NCBI GenBank assembly: GCA_029776735.1
Contig: JAKOUL010000117.1
Coordinates: 1 to 30,376, forward strand
Direction: 5' to 3'
DNA from: Dictyoglomota bacterium
GTDB lineage: Bacteria > Dictyoglomota > Dictyoglomia > Dictyoglomales > Dictyoglomaceae
Length of the DNA: 30,376 nt
The position numbers were made by a program, and so were the translations under genes. The notes under the pieces are model-generated. The model had not been told where the DNA came from. It searched no databases and was given only the letters and a program-made list of their open reading frames with translations. The first letter of the stretch is position 1. Each line of letters begins with the position of its first letter. Of this stretch, positions 17,830-24,838 are shown one piece after another.

Positions 17830-17940
17830 CAGCCACCTCCAATTTGGTTTTTCCTCCCCTTCTTTCTTTTTCTCTTGAGACTTCCCCCTAAAAGAAAAAG
17901 CACCACCAAGAGAATCTAGAAGGGTGCGTTTTAATACTCA
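17830..17940 (-). promoter_or_regulatory. Structured 5' leader of the rpsB operon with a terminator-like hairpin and an alternative helix
   Basis: Read on the minus strand, GCACC (17923-17927) pairs with GGTGC (17900-17904) around an 18-base loop, followed at once by CTTTTTCTTTT, which resembles a weak intrinsic terminator. The same T-tract (17891-17900) can instead form a helix of about ten pairs with AGAGAAAAAG (17866-17875), which would hide it. The loop between the helices contains a GGGGG run. This could be a regulatory leader, possibly one read by S2, but I see no match to a specific known motif. Confidence 0.55.
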
Positions 17941-17946
17941 GAAAGG

Positions 17947-17975
17947 AGTATATCATGAAGCTTTATTGATTACAA
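17947..17975 (-). promoter_or_regulatory. Promoter of the rpsB-to-galK operon
   Basis: On the minus strand TTGTAA (17970-17975) is followed after 17 bases by TATACT (17947-17952), preceded by TGA. Transcription would start near 17940, giving a leader of about 110 bases before rpsB. Its -35 lies only five bases from that of the divergent plus-strand promoter. Confidence 0.72.
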
Positions 17976-17980
17976 GACTC

Positions 17981-18009
17981 TTTAAAAGAAAAAATATTTA
18001 TGATATACT
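17981..18009 (+). promoter_or_regulatory. Promoter of the 101-aa ORF, divergent from rpsB
   Basis: TATACT (18004-18009), preceded by TGA, lies 17 bases after a weak -35 candidate TTTAAA (17981-17986). The sequence ATGATATACT is the same as in the opposing rpsB promoter. The start would fall near 18016, about 35 bases before the 101-aa ORF. Confidence 0.5.
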
Positions 18010-18049
18010 TTTTAAAATTACTTTAATATATTAAGGAGAGCATAAGAAA

Positions 18050-18355
18050 TTGGAAAATAGCTCTTATATGTATATAGTCTATATATGGAAGAAACATGAG
18101 GCACTAAAAAAGTTTGATATTCCTATAATAGCTATAGGAAACGCAAGAGAAATACTTCTTCTCTGCCAAAGGATTCTCGCCCCAAGATCAAATCTTGTAG
18201 AATTTTTCCAAGAATATAAAAGGCTTGGTGAAGGTTATGGTATTGATACAAAACACTTAGAGGTAAACAGCTTCTTGAGGGTATTATCTACTATGAGAAT
18301 CATTGATCTTTATGAAATTCCTAAAGAAATTTTTAGTAATGGTGGTAATTCGTGA
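18050..18355 (+). CDS. 101-aa protein of unknown function between the rpsB and rimP-nusA operons
   Basis: The frame starts with TTG at 18050, nine bases after AAGGAGAG (18033-18040), and has its own promoter candidate. The product is of mixed charge with an aromatic N-terminus (YMYIVYIWKK), a hydrophobic beta-like stretch (DIPIIAIGNAREILLLCQ) and a helical remainder, ending in GGNS. I see no catalytic motif, signal peptide or clear membrane span. The usual neighbours of nusA upstream (rseP, proS, polC) are absent and this ORF sits in their place. It is not recognisable to me and could be specific to the lineage. The ribosome binding site and promoter argue for a real gene; the lack of a known family keeps confidence moderate. 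Confidence 0.6.
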   Translation: MENSSYMYIVYIWKKHEALKKFDIPIIAIGNAREILLLCQRILAPRSNLVEFFQEYKRLGEGYGIDTKHLEVNSFLRVLSTMRIIDLYEIPKEIFSNGGNS

Positions 18356-18368
18356 TCTAATATTTTTG

Positions 18369-18397
18369 TTGCTTTTTTAGCAGTTTTGGGATATACT
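18369..18397 (+). promoter_or_regulatory. Promoter of the rimP-nusA-infB operon
   Basis: TTGCTT (18369-18374), a 17-base spacer and TATACT (18392-18397) form a good primary-sigma promoter just after the 101-aa ORF. Transcription would start near 18404, only about 20 bases before the terminator hairpin and 65 before rimP. Confidence 0.68.
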
Positions 18398-18424
18398 AAA
18401 TTTGATAAAAAGGTAAATAGAAAA

Positions 18425-18454
18425 GAAAAGTGGGTTTCCCCACTTTTTCTTTTT
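18425..18454 (+). terminator. Intrinsic terminator or attenuator in front of rimP
   Basis: GAAAAGTGGG (18425-18434) pairs with CCCACTTTTTC (18439-18449) around a TTTC loop, followed by TTTTT to 18454. It is a strong Rho-independent terminator placed between the rimP promoter and the rimP ribosome binding site (AGAGGTG, 18458-18464). It would end transcripts of the 101-aa ORF and also attenuate the promoter at 18369-18397. Confidence 0.85.
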
Positions 18455-18468
18455 AATAGAGGTGAAAA

Positions 18469-18939
18469 ATGAGAGAACAAATACATATGGAGATTATACG
18501 TAAATTACGAGAAATTATTGAGCCTATCTGTGAGAACAACTCTTTTGAATTTGTAGATCTGGAATATCAAAGAGAAACTCATGGATGGGTGTTAAGGGTT
18601 TATATTGATAAGCCAGGAGGAATCACAGTAGAAGATTGTGCCCATATAAGTGAAAGAATTAGTAAAGAATTAGATATAGCTGATCCTATTCCTCATTCTT
18701 ATATATTAGAAGTCTCTTCTCCTGGACTTGATAAACCTCTCAAGAAAAAGAGAGATTTTGAAAGACATATTGGAGAAAAAGTCAATGTTTATTTTTTAGA
18801 GCCTTTTGAAGGAAAAAAGAATATTGAAGGAGTTATATATGGCACTGATGAGGAGGATGTACTTTTACAAGTAGGAGAAAACATAAAAACTATTCCTCTT
18901 TCTAAAATTCAAAAGGCTTTGCTTATTGTAGAATTCTAA
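18469..18939 (+). CDS. rimP: Ribosome maturation factor RimP
   Basis: RimP assists 30S assembly. The 156-aa protein has the expected length and the motifs FEFVDLEYQRETHGWVLRVYIDKPGGITVEDC, the Ser-rich LEVSSPGLDKPLKKKRDFERHIGEKVNV, and a C-terminal SH3-like half. It is first in the plus-strand operon, 15 bases before nusA, the arrangement seen in most bacteria. The AGAGGTG before its ATG supports this start; ATG 18487 is a less likely alternative. Confidence 0.95.
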   Translation: MREQIHMEIIRKLREIIEPICENNSFEFVDLEYQRETHGWVLRVYIDKPGGITVEDCAHISERISKELDIADPIPHSYILEVSSPGLDKPLKKKRDFERHIGEKVNVYFLEPFEGKKNIEGVIYGTDEEDVLLQVGENIKTIPLSKIQKALLIVEF

Positions 18940-18954
18940 GGAGGATGATATCTC

Positions 18955-20043
18955 ATGAAATTAGGTGAAGACTTCTGGGTAGTTTTAGAACAGATTATTA
19001 AGGAGAAAAAACTTGATAAAAGCGTCGTCATAGAAGCTCTAAGGAAAGCTATACTTTCAGCTTTTAGGAAGACTTATGGCACAGATAAAAGTGCAAGAGT
19101 AGAAATTGATTTTAACAAACAAGAGATAAGGATTTATGTCGTTAAAAAAGTAGCTGAGAAAATTTCTGAGCCAATGGATGAAATTACCCTTGAAGAGGCA
19201 AAAATACTTAAACCTGATATAGAGATTGGAGATGAGATAGAAATTGAGATTGAACCTCAGGAATTTGGTAGGATTGCAGTGCAAGTAGCTAAACAAGTTA
19301 TTATGCAGAGTCTTAAAGAGGCTGAAAGAAAAATTTTATATGAGAAATACAAGGCTAAAGAAGGAGAACTTGTTAATGGAAATGTGGTAAGAATTGAGAG
19401 AGGTAACGTATATGTACGTTTTCCTGATATAGAGGCTGTCTTACCTCTTAAGGAGCAAATTCCAGGTGAGGAATACTGGATTGGTAGGAGACTTCGTACT
19501 TATTTATTAGAGGTTAGAAAAACCACAAGAGATCCTTTAGTAATTTTATCCCGCAGTCATACTGGTTTTCTCAAAAGATTATTTGAGTTGGAAGTCCCAG
19601 AGATAAAAGAAGGAAGTGTAGAGATTGTAAGTATTGCCAGAGAACCTGGAGTAAGATCAAAAGTAGCTGTACTTTCCCATTATCCTGAAATTGATCCTGT
19701 AGGCTCATGCGTAGGATATAAAGGAGTAAGGATACAAAATATTATAAATGAGGTAAATGGTGAAAAAATAGATATAATTCTATGGAGTAAGAATCCTGCG
19801 GAGTTTGTAGCTCGCAGTCTTAGTCCTGCTAAACCTACCTTTGTAGAACTTAAGGAAGATGAGAAAAGAGCAATAGTAGTTGTACCTCCTGATCAGTTTT
19901 CCTTAGCTATTGGGAAGGACGGACAAAATGTAAGACTTGCAGTAAAACTTACTTCATGGAGAATTGATGTAAGAACTCCAGAGGAATATGAAAAAGAGAA
20001 GGTAAATGAAAAAGAGACAGAGGTGATAAAAAAGAGTGAGTAA
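18955..20043 (+). CDS. nusA: Transcription termination/antitermination factor NusA
   Basis: NusA binds RNA polymerase and modulates pausing, termination and antitermination. The 362-aa protein has the N-terminal polymerase-binding domain (about 1-125), an S1 domain (about 135-200), and two KH domains with DPVGSCVGYKG (247-257) and AIGKDGQN (318-325). The acidic C-terminal repeats of E. coli NusA are absent, as in Gram-positive and thermophilic forms. AGGAGG precedes the ATG. NusA is known to regulate its own operon through termination in E. coli, which makes the terminator in front of rimP relevant. Confidence 0.96.
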   Translation: MKLGEDFWVVLEQIIKEKKLDKSVVIEALRKAILSAFRKTYGTDKSARVEIDFNKQEIRIYVVKKVAEKISEPMDEITLEEAKILKPDIEIGDEIEIEIEPQEFGRIAVQVAKQVIMQSLKEAERKILYEKYKAKEGELVNGNVVRIERGNVYVRFPDIEAVLPLKEQIPGEEYWIGRRLRTYLLEVRKTTRDPLVILSRSHTGFLKRLFELEVPEIKEGSVEIVSIAREPGVRSKVAVLSHYPEIDPVGSCVGYKGVRIQNIINEVNGEKIDIILWSKNPAEFVARSLSPAKPTFVELKEDEKRAIVVVPPDQFSLAIGKDGQNVRLAVKLTSWRIDVRTPEEYEKEKVNEKETEVIKKSE

Positions 20044-20344
20044 TATAAGGCATATTCCTTTAAGAACTTGTATTGGTTGTGGAGAGAAAAAAGCAAAAAG
20101 GGAATTGATACGAATTGTGAGGAAGAAAGATAAAATACTTTTTGATTCCACAGGGAAAGTTTCGGGCAGAGGTACATATATCTGTCCTAAGACAGAGTGC
20201 TTAGAGAAGGCTTTAAAAAAGAAAGCTCTTTCACGTGCTTTAAAATGTGATATTTCGCCTGAAAATCTAAGCCAATTAAAAGAAGACTTACTAAAAGAAA
20301 TTTTACTACGGGGGAGAGGATGCCATGAGGAAGAGAGTATATGA
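20036..20344 (+). CDS. rnpM: YlxR-family RNA-binding protein (RNase P modulator RnpM)
   Basis: The 102-aa protein has the YlxR signature: RTCIGCGEKKAKRELIRIV at the N-terminus, then GRGTYICPKTECLEKALKK, a basic RNA-binding surface. Members of the family have been linked to RNase P. It starts with GTG 20036 overlapping the nusA end and overlaps infB by 20 bases at its 3' end, which implies translational coupling. The L7Ae-like ylxQ gene often found between ylxR and infB is missing. Confidence 0.93.
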   Translation: MSNIRHIPLRTCIGCGEKKAKRELIRIVRKKDKILFDSTGKVSGRGTYICPKTECLEKALKKKALSRALKCDISPENLSQLKEDLLKEILLRGRGCHEEESI

Positions 20345-22298
20345 GTTAAGTAACGAATTGGGTATAAGTAATAAAGAACTATTGAAAATACTCACAGATT
20401 TGGGAGTTAATGTTAAAAGTGCCTTAAATGTTATTGAAGAAGAAACAGAAGAAATAGTAAAAGAACTTATAGCGAGTAAAGAACCTGCTAACAATATTAA
20501 AGAGCCTCCCCCTTCTAAAGAGGATATTAAAAAAGAAAGTTCAGGAGAAGTAAAGAAAGAAGAAGTTGCCATAAAAGAGAAAAAACAGGTAGAGACCCCT
20601 AAGGAAAAAGTTCTTATACTCCAAGGAAGTATGAGAGTGAAAGATGTGGCTGATACCTTAGGAGTAAGTGCTACAGAGCTTATAATGGAACTTCTAAATA
20701 TGAAAATTTTAGCAAATATTAATCAAGTTTTAGATCCTGAAGTTATTAAAACTCTTGCCTCTAAATATGGCTTTAAAGTAGAAGAAATAAAATCTAAAGT
20801 GGCTATTAAAAAGAAGACTCTATCCCCTGAAGAAGAGGCAAAGCTTAAACCTCGTCCACCTGTAGTAGTAGTAATGGGACATGTGGATCATGGGAAAACT
20901 ACTCTTCTTGATGCTATAAGACAAACAAAGGTAGCTGAAAAAGAGTATGGGGGTATTACACAACATATTGGTGCTTCTATGGTAGAACATAACGGTAAAA
21001 AAGTGGTTTTTTTGGACACACCTGGGCATGAAGCTTTCACCGCTTTAAGAGCAAGAGGTGCTCAAGTCACAGATATAGCAGTTCTTGTAGTTGCAGCAGA
21101 AGATGGAGTTATGCCTCAAACAGTTGAAGCCATTAATCATGCAAAGGCTGCTAATGTACCAATAATAGTAGCTATAAATAAAATTGATAAACCAGAAGCA
21201 AATCCTGAAAGGGTAAAACAGCAGCTTTCCGAATATGGATTAATACCTGAAGAATGGGGTGGAGATACGATAATGGTCCCAATTTCAGCAAAAAGGAAAC
21301 AAGGAATAGACCAACTTATGGAGATGATTCTGCTTCTGGCAGAAGTCTTAGAACTTAAAGCTGATCCAGATAAGCCTGCAAAGGGTACAATTATTGAAAC
21401 CCGAATAGATAAAGGTAGAGGACCTGTAGCTACGGTAATAATACAAGAAGGCACATTGAAACTTAGAGATATTTTTGTTGCTGGTAATGTAATGGGAAGA
21501 GTAAGGAGTATGTTTGATGATAAGGGACGATCTCTCAATGAGGCTTATCCTTCTTGGCCTGTAGAAATCTCAGGCTTTGAAGAACTTCCCCAAGCAGGAG
21601 ATGTCTTAGAAGTAGTGAATAGTGAAAAAGAATCTCAAGAAATTCTTGAAGAAAGAAAAAGTGAGAAGGAAACCTCTAGTATTGAAGTTGTAGGACTTGG
21701 AGATAAAATACTCCCATTAATTATTAAAGCAGACACCCAAGGATCTTTAGATGCTATAATTCAAACACTGGGAAAGCTTGGTACAGAGGATATTGCCATT
21801 GAAATTGTACATTCAGGTGTAGGAGGAATAACAGAAAGTGATGTTATGCTTGCTTCAGCCTCAAGAGGTATGATTATAGGATTTAATGTAAGACCAGATT
21901 CTAAAGCACAAGAAGCTTTGAAAAGAGAAAAAATAACTGCAAAAACATATAGGGTCATATATGAGATTATTGAAGATCTCCAAAATTATATAAAGGGACT
22001 GAAAACTCCAGAGGTTAAAGAAGTTATCATTGGAAAGGGTGAGGTAAAGGCTACATTTAATGTACCAAGAGTGGGCACTGTTGCTGGAGTATTTGTAAGA
22101 GAAGGCAAAATTCAAAGAAATGCAAAGGTAAGACTTGTAAGAGATGGCGTGGTAATTTATGATGGTAAAATATCGTCTCTCAAGAGATTTAAGGATGATG
22201 TTACAGAGGTTTTAACCAATTTTGAATGTGGTTTAGGGTTAGAAAATTTTGGTGATATAAAGCCCGGAGATATTTTGGAGATTTATGTACTACAATAG
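20325..22298 (+). CDS. infB: Translation initiation factor IF-2
   Basis: IF-2 places initiator tRNA on the ribosome using GTP. The 657-aa protein is a compact form. The N-terminal IF2N subdomain (RVYELSNELGISNKELLKIL) is followed by a charged Lys/Glu linker (about 50-95), a second IF2N-like segment (about 100-150), and the G domain with GHVDHGKTT (185-193), DTPGHEAF and NKID. The C-terminal domains II-IV end near the stop. The ATG at 20325 follows GGGGGAGAGG. The stop codon lies inside an 18-base palindrome. Confidence 0.97.
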   Translation: MRKRVYELSNELGISNKELLKILTDLGVNVKSALNVIEEETEEIVKELIASKEPANNIKEPPPSKEDIKKESSGEVKKEEVAIKEKKQVETPKEKVLILQGSMRVKDVADTLGVSATELIMELLNMKILANINQVLDPEVIKTLASKYGFKVEEIKSKVAIKKKTLSPEEEAKLKPRPPVVVVMGHVDHGKTTLLDAIRQTKVAEKEYGGITQHIGASMVEHNGKKVVFLDTPGHEAFTALRARGAQVTDIAVLVVAAEDGVMPQTVEAINHAKAANVPIIVAINKIDKPEANPERVKQQLSEYGLIPEEWGGDTIMVPISAKRKQGIDQLMEMILLLAEVLELKADPDKPAKGTIIETRIDKGRGPVATVIIQEGTLKLRDIFVAGNVMGRVRSMFDDKGRSLNEAYPSWPVEISGFEELPQAGDVLEVVNSEKESQEILEERKSEKETSSIEVVGLGDKILPLIIKADTQGSLDAIIQTLGKLGTEDIAIEIVHSGVGGITESDVMLASASRGMIIGFNVRPDSKAQEALKREKITAKTYRVIYEIIEDLQNYIKGLKTPEVKEVIIGKGEVKATFNVPRVGTVAGVFVREGKIQRNAKVRLVRDGVVIYDGKISSLKRFKDDVTEVLTNFECGLGLENFGDIKPGDILEIYVLQ

Positions 22299-22324
22299 AT
22301 CTATTGTACCATAATAGACCTATT
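22291..22324. repeat. Two adjacent inverted repeats at the infB/ylxP junction
   Basis: TACAATAGATCTATTGTA (22291-22308) is a perfect 18-base palindrome that includes the infB stop. It is followed by TAATAGACCTATTA (22312-22325), with six-base arms. The shared core AATAGAYCTATT is repeated with a 19-base offset (22294 and 22313). No T-run follows, so this is not a standard terminator. It could be paired RNA hairpins or a DNA operator. Confidence 0.7.
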
Positions 22325-22343
22325 AAGATGGATTTATTAAAAA

Positions 22344-22625
22344 ATGTTAGTTGGAGTCTGTAGAGTCAATTTATCTATTCCAGGAAGTTTCTCTTTGAAA
22401 GAGAAAAGAAGAGTTAAAAGAAGTATTGTAGAAAAAATAAGAACAAGATTCAACGTATCCGTTGCTGAAATAGATTCTCAAGAGATATGGAATGAACTTA
22501 TATTAGGAATAAGTATTGTATCTACCGAATCTAATCATATTTACCAAGTTTTTTCTGAGGTAATAAAACTTATAGAATCTCAAAAAGACGTTGATTTAAT
22601 TGATTATGAAATAGAGATACTTTAA
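22344..22625 (+). CDS. ylxP: YlxP (DUF503) protein
   Basis: The 93-aa product begins MLVGVCRVNLSIPGSFSLKEKRR and continues with the family pattern of a short ferredoxin-like domain (RFNVSVAEIDSQEIWNELILGI). DUF503/YlxP proteins lie between infB and rbfA in many Gram-positive and thermophilic genomes and are probably tied to ribosome function; the exact role is not known to me. No strong Shine-Dalgarno is visible before the ATG, and the palindromes lie within the 45-base gap upstream. Confidence 0.9.
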   Translation: MLVGVCRVNLSIPGSFSLKEKRRVKRSIVEKIRTRFNVSVAEIDSQEIWNELILGISIVSTESNHIYQVFSEVIKLIESQKDVDLIDYEIEIL

Positions 22626-22640
22626 AAGGGAGTGATGACC

Positions 22641-23006
22641 TTGCATCAAAGAAGTGAAAGGCTCAGTGCCTTAATTAGAGAAGAGGTAAGTGAGATTCTA
22701 CTAAGGAGAGTAAAAGATCCAAGGATTTCTTCTTTTGTAGTAATAACAGAAGTACAAGTTAGTAAAGATTTAAGATATGCTCATATTTATGTAAGTGTAT
22801 ATGGAGACGAGAATGAGAAAAAAGAAACAATGGAAGGATTAGAAAGTGCTAAAGGTTTTATCAGAAGTGAATTAGGGAAAGACCTAAGAATCAGATTTAT
22901 CCCAGAATTAATTTTTGAATTAGATGACTCCTTAGAAAGAGGCGATAGAATACTAAGAAAGATTAAGGAGCTTGGCTTAGAGGAGAAAGATGAAAACTCT
23001 CTCTAA
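22641..23006 (+). CDS. rbfA: Ribosome-binding factor A
   Basis: RbfA is a 30S assembly and cold-adaptation factor with a KH-like fold. The product (121 aa from TTG 22641) starts HQRSERLSALIREEVSEILLRRVKDPR and has the central VQVSKDLRYAHIYVSVYG and the C-terminal RIRFIPELIFELDDSLERGDRI. The frame is also open from GTG 22632 and ATG 22635, but these lie on or against the AAAGGGAG ribosome binding site, whereas TTG 22641 is properly spaced and fits the family's N-terminus. It overlaps the next gene by 17 bases. Confidence 0.93.
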   Translation: MHQRSERLSALIREEVSEILLRRVKDPRISSFVVITEVQVSKDLRYAHIYVSVYGDENEKKETMEGLESAKGFIRSELGKDLRIRFIPELIFELDDSLERGDRILRKIKELGLEEKDENSL

Positions 23007-23988
23007 AAGAAAGATACTAAAATTTAAAGAATTAATAAAAGATAAGTCAACCTTTGTTCTTTTTACTCATGCAAATCCCGATGGTGATGCTATCGGATCT
23101 CTGTTGGCTTTTTATTATTTTCTGAGGGATTTAGGTAAAGAAGTTTTTGTTTTTTTGCACTCCCCTATTCCTTACTTTTATCAATTTCTTTTAACCGAAG
23201 AATTAAATAAAATAGAGAATATAGATACCCATTTTGATGTAGGAATTATTCTTGATTGTAGCGATTTAGAAAGAATTAAAAGTGGAGTTAACTTAAAAGA
23301 AAGATTTTCAACATTAGTGAATATTGATCATCATCCTACCAATACTTCCTTTGGAGATTTAAATATTGTTATTCCTACCGCTTCTTCAGTTACAGAAATA
23401 ATCTATGATTTAATAGTAGGGCTAAGAGGAAAAATAACAAAAATTATTGCTGAATCACTATTAACAGGTTTAATTACTGACACAGGAAGTTTTAAATATA
23501 GCAATACAACTCCAAAATCTCTTAAAATAGCAGGTGAATTAGTAAATAAAGGAGCTGATATAACTTATATTTCTAAGGAAATCTATGATAAGAAAAAATT
23601 GTCCTCTTTAAAACTCTTAGGGACAGCTCTTTTAAGATTAGAATCTTCGGAAAATATCTGCTGGAGCTATATAACTTTAGAGGATATGAAAAAGTATAAT
23701 GCTACAATAGAAGATACTGAAGGAATTATAGATATTTTAAGGACTTTACGTGAAGCAGAAGTATGTATATTCTTCTATCCTATTACTGAAGGGGGCATAA
23801 AAGTAAGTCTGCGCTCAAAGAAAAAAGAGATAGATTTAGGGAAATTTGCTCTAATATTTGGTGGGGGAGGACATAAAGAGGCTGCTGGTTTCCAGATGGA
23901 AGGTCATTTAGACGAAGTATTGAAAATTGTTACAAGTAAAATCAGAGATTTTATAGAAGAATATGAACAACTTCCTGTTAATAAATAA
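22990..23988 (+). CDS. nrnA: DHH-family phosphoesterase, NrnA-like (nanoRNase/pAp phosphatase)
   Basis: The 332-aa protein shows the DHH/DHHA1 layout: HANPDGDAIGSLLA near residue 30, ILDCSD, NIDHHPTNTSFGD, TDTGSFKYSNT, and the C-terminal DHHA1 glycine motif GGGGHKEAAG. NrnA enzymes degrade short RNA oligonucleotides and 3'-phosphoadenosine 5'-phosphate; some relatives hydrolyse cyclic dinucleotides such as pGpG or c-di-AMP, so the exact substrate is inferred. AGAGGAG precedes the ATG. The position between rbfA and truB is standard. Confidence 0.9.
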   Translation: MKTLSKRKILKFKELIKDKSTFVLFTHANPDGDAIGSLLAFYYFLRDLGKEVFVFLHSPIPYFYQFLLTEELNKIENIDTHFDVGIILDCSDLERIKSGVNLKERFSTLVNIDHHPTNTSFGDLNIVIPTASSVTEIIYDLIVGLRGKITKIIAESLLTGLITDTGSFKYSNTTPKSLKIAGELVNKGADITYISKEIYDKKKLSSLKLLGTALLRLESSENICWSYITLEDMKKYNATIEDTEGIIDILRTLREAEVCIFFYPITEGGIKVSLRSKKKEIDLGKFALIFGGGGHKEAAGFQMEGHLDEVLKIVTSKIRDFIEEYEQLPVNK

Positions 23989-24838
23989 GCCTCCTGGAAT
24001 TACATCTCTTGATGTGGTAAAAAAAGTTAGAAGGATTACAAATATTGAAAAGGTAGGACATATGGGGACATTAGACCCTCGAGGGTGTGGACTTTTGATT
24101 GTTGCCTTGGGAAAAGCAGTAAGACTTGAAGAGTATATACTTTTTTATTCAAAAACTTATATAGTAGAAGCTTTATTTGGTATATCCAGTGATACTTACG
24201 ACAGAGAATCAAACTTTTTTGAATACTATAAAATTAATAAATCTATTTCTGCTTCTGATTTAGAGAAAACATTAGAAACTCTTAAGGGAGAAATAGAACA
24301 AGAGCCACCCATTTATTCTGCTATTCATATAAACGGTCGTAGGGCTTATGATTTAGCAAGAAATGGATATAATGTATCTCTTCCCAAAAGGAAGGTTCAT
24401 ATATACAATGCTAAGTTAATTAATTTAGAGTCGGATAATAATATTATTCGTGCTCTTATAGAGTTACATGTTTCTGCAGGAACTTATGCGAGAAGTATAG
24501 TTCATACGCTTGGAGAAAGATTAGGAATACCTGCTACTGTTTCTTTCCTGCTTAGAACAAAAATTGGAGAAATTTCTGTAAATGAGAGCATACCGTATAG
24601 TAAAATAGATGCTCATTGGAAAGACTCTTTGATTCCTCCTCACAAAATACTTAATTTTCCTATTTTAGAGGTATCTTCCGACTTAGAAAGAAAAATTTTA
24701 AATGGAAATACTATCTCAATTGATAAGCATTTCTCTTCCGAAAGTTACGTATCTGTTATAAATGAAAGGGAAGAATTTATTGCGGTGGGAAGAGTCTTTC
24801 AAAATTATCTTAAACCAGAGAAGGTATTTCTAAAATGA
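23963..24838 (+). CDS. truB: tRNA pseudouridine-55 synthase
   Basis: TruB converts U55 of tRNA T-loops to pseudouridine. The 291-aa protein has the N-terminal NFLLINKPPGITSLDVV, the catalytic GHMGTLDPRGCGLL with the essential Asp (the family usually has Ala or Phe after Pro, here Arg), and the KTYIVEALFG, PPIYSAIHINGRRAYDLAR and GTYARSIVHTLG motifs. It overlaps nrnA by 26 bases at its start and the next gene by four. Confidence 0.95.
   Translation: MNNFLLINKPPGITSLDVVKKVRRITNIEKVGHMGTLDPRGCGLLIVALGKAVRLEEYILFYSKTYIVEALFGISSDTYDRESNFFEYYKINKSISASDLEKTLETLKGEIEQEPPIYSAIHINGRRAYDLARNGYNVSLPKRKVHIYNAKLINLESDNNIIRALIELHVSAGTYARSIVHTLGERLGIPATVSFLLRTKIGEISVNESIPYSKIDAHWKDSLIPPHKILNFPILEVSSDLERKILNGNTISIDKHFSSESYVSVINEREEFIAVGRVFQNYLKPEKVFLK

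Noticed and set aside
21137..21538. 133-aa minus-strand open frame inside infB
   Set aside because: Antisense to the conserved IF-2 G domain, with no start signal and Ser/Ile-rich shadow composition.
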